From DASYTH01 sp035762905 (GTDB lineage: Bacteria; Actinomycetota; Actinomycetes; Mycobacteriales; Pseudonocardiaceae), in assembly GCF_035762905.1 (NCBI RefSeq), contig NZ_DASUCC010000006.1, positions 1 to 12,511 of the forward strand: a stretch of DNA of 12,511 nucleotides. Reading direction: 5' to 3'. Positions within the stretch are counted from its first letter, which is position 1. Each line of letters begins with the position of its first letter. The notes under the pieces are model-generated. The model did no database searches and was not told the origin of the DNA. It saw only the letters and a program-made list of their open reading frames with translations. A program made the position numbers and the translations under genes. Of this stretch, positions 12,066 through 12,511 are shown piece by piece.

Positions 12066-12511
12066 GTGAGCGCAGTCCAGGAATACCCGGCCCTACGCGG
12101 TGCCGAGCTCCCGGCTGCGCTGACAGAAATCTTCACCAGAATGCGCCGGGACTATGCCGCCGCGCTGGACATCATCAACGACATCGCCCAGCACCACACC
12201 GAATTGTTCACCGGGTATGCCAGCCCGGCCCGATACCTGGCCGAGCTGGTGCGGATCACCACCCGCAAAGCCACCACCCTGATCACGCAGGCCGAGCAGA
12301 TCGCCGTAGCGGTCACCCCGACCGGGCATGTCGCGCCAGCCCAACTCCCCATCGTGCGGCAGGCGGCACGGGCCGGGGTGCTGGATGCCGACCACCTCGA
12401 AGCGATCGCCGAAGCGGTCGCAGCCGTACCAGAGTGGGCCGGAGCAGAAAACAGGCAGGTGGTGGAGTCCGCGCTGACCCACACCGCGCGCACCTCCGAT
12501 GCGCGGGTGGT
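12066..12511 (+). CDS. DUF222 (13E12 repeat family) protein, 5' part; probably an HNH-endonuclease-type protein
   Basis: The frame is open from a GTG at 12066 to the window end, 148 codons with no stop, so the gene is truncated only by the window. The translation has the helical character of DUF222: RRDYAAALDIINDIAQHH, PARYLAELVRITTRKATTLI, and the recurring motif VAPAQLPIVRQAARAGVLDA DHLEAIAEAV, in which counting of passes through a motif of this kind is typical of the family. DUF222 proteins commonly carry a C-terminal HNH nuclease domain, which would lie beyond the window and is not seen. In mycobacteria related REP13E12 elements are repeated and serve as prophage integration sites. The start is chosen for its -10 spacing and the absence of earlier coding signal. 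Confidence 0.8.
   Translation, partial: MSAVQEYPALRGAELPAALTEIFTRMRRDYAAALDIINDIAQHHTELFTGYASPARYLAELVRITTRKATTLITQAEQIAVAVTPTGHVAPAQLPIVRQAARAGVLDADHLEAIAEAVAAVPEWAGAENRQVVESALTHTARTSDARV

Noticed and set aside
1..12511. tRNA, rRNA, insertion sequence or integrase genes
   Set aside because: I saw no tRNA-like cloverleaf, no rRNA segment, and no transposase or integrase motif on either strand.

Overview
The window is very GC-rich, with strong G/C bias at third codon positions, GTG and TTG starts, apparently leaderless genes, and an Lsr2 nucleoid protein. It is almost certainly chromosomal DNA of a filamentous or soil actinomycete. Genus cannot be assigned from the sequence alone.

Layout. 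1-330 is a C-rich degenerate repeat field with a period of about 21 bp that runs in from the left. It is followed by a strong hairpin (333-364) and a short set of 45-bp and 22-bp repeats (480-635). A transmembrane Ser/Thr protein kinase with an extracellular fibronectin-III-like domain lies on the minus strand (667-2439). Divergent from it are two large secreted polysaccharide hydrolases on the plus strand. The first is a modular GH87-type alpha-1,3-glucanase (2567-6130) and the second a GH5 beta-mannanase-like enzyme (6230-8200). Only 99 bp separate them, and nearly all of that gap lies inside a nested inverted repeat that encloses the likely promoter of the second gene. Next come an AT-richer leader and lsr2 (8427-8831), a cluster of terminator-like hairpins, a minus-strand pair (small membrane protein and STAS-domain anti-sigma-factor antagonist), and a plus-strand DUF4287/SRPBCC gene (9834-10448).

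The right part (10449-12065) has no gene I can support. It holds a 28/32-nt imperfect inverted repeat, a compact terminator hairpin, and a 1.1-kb field of the same C-rich 21-bp repeat family seen at the left edge, with an internal duplication of about 200 bp. A GTG-initiated, probably leaderless DUF222 (13E12/HNH-type) gene begins at 12066 and runs off the right end.

How the genes may work together (inference). The two hydrolases probably attack alpha-1,3-glucan and mannan, both of which occur in fungal and yeast walls, and would act outside the cell. The divergent kinase could sense extracellular or envelope state through its FN3-like domain. The STAS gene and lsr2 are regulatory, but nothing in the sequence ties them to the hydrolases. 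The most unusual features are the two same-orientation 21-bp repeat fields bracketing the gene block, and the nested inverted repeat in the hydrolase intergenic gap.
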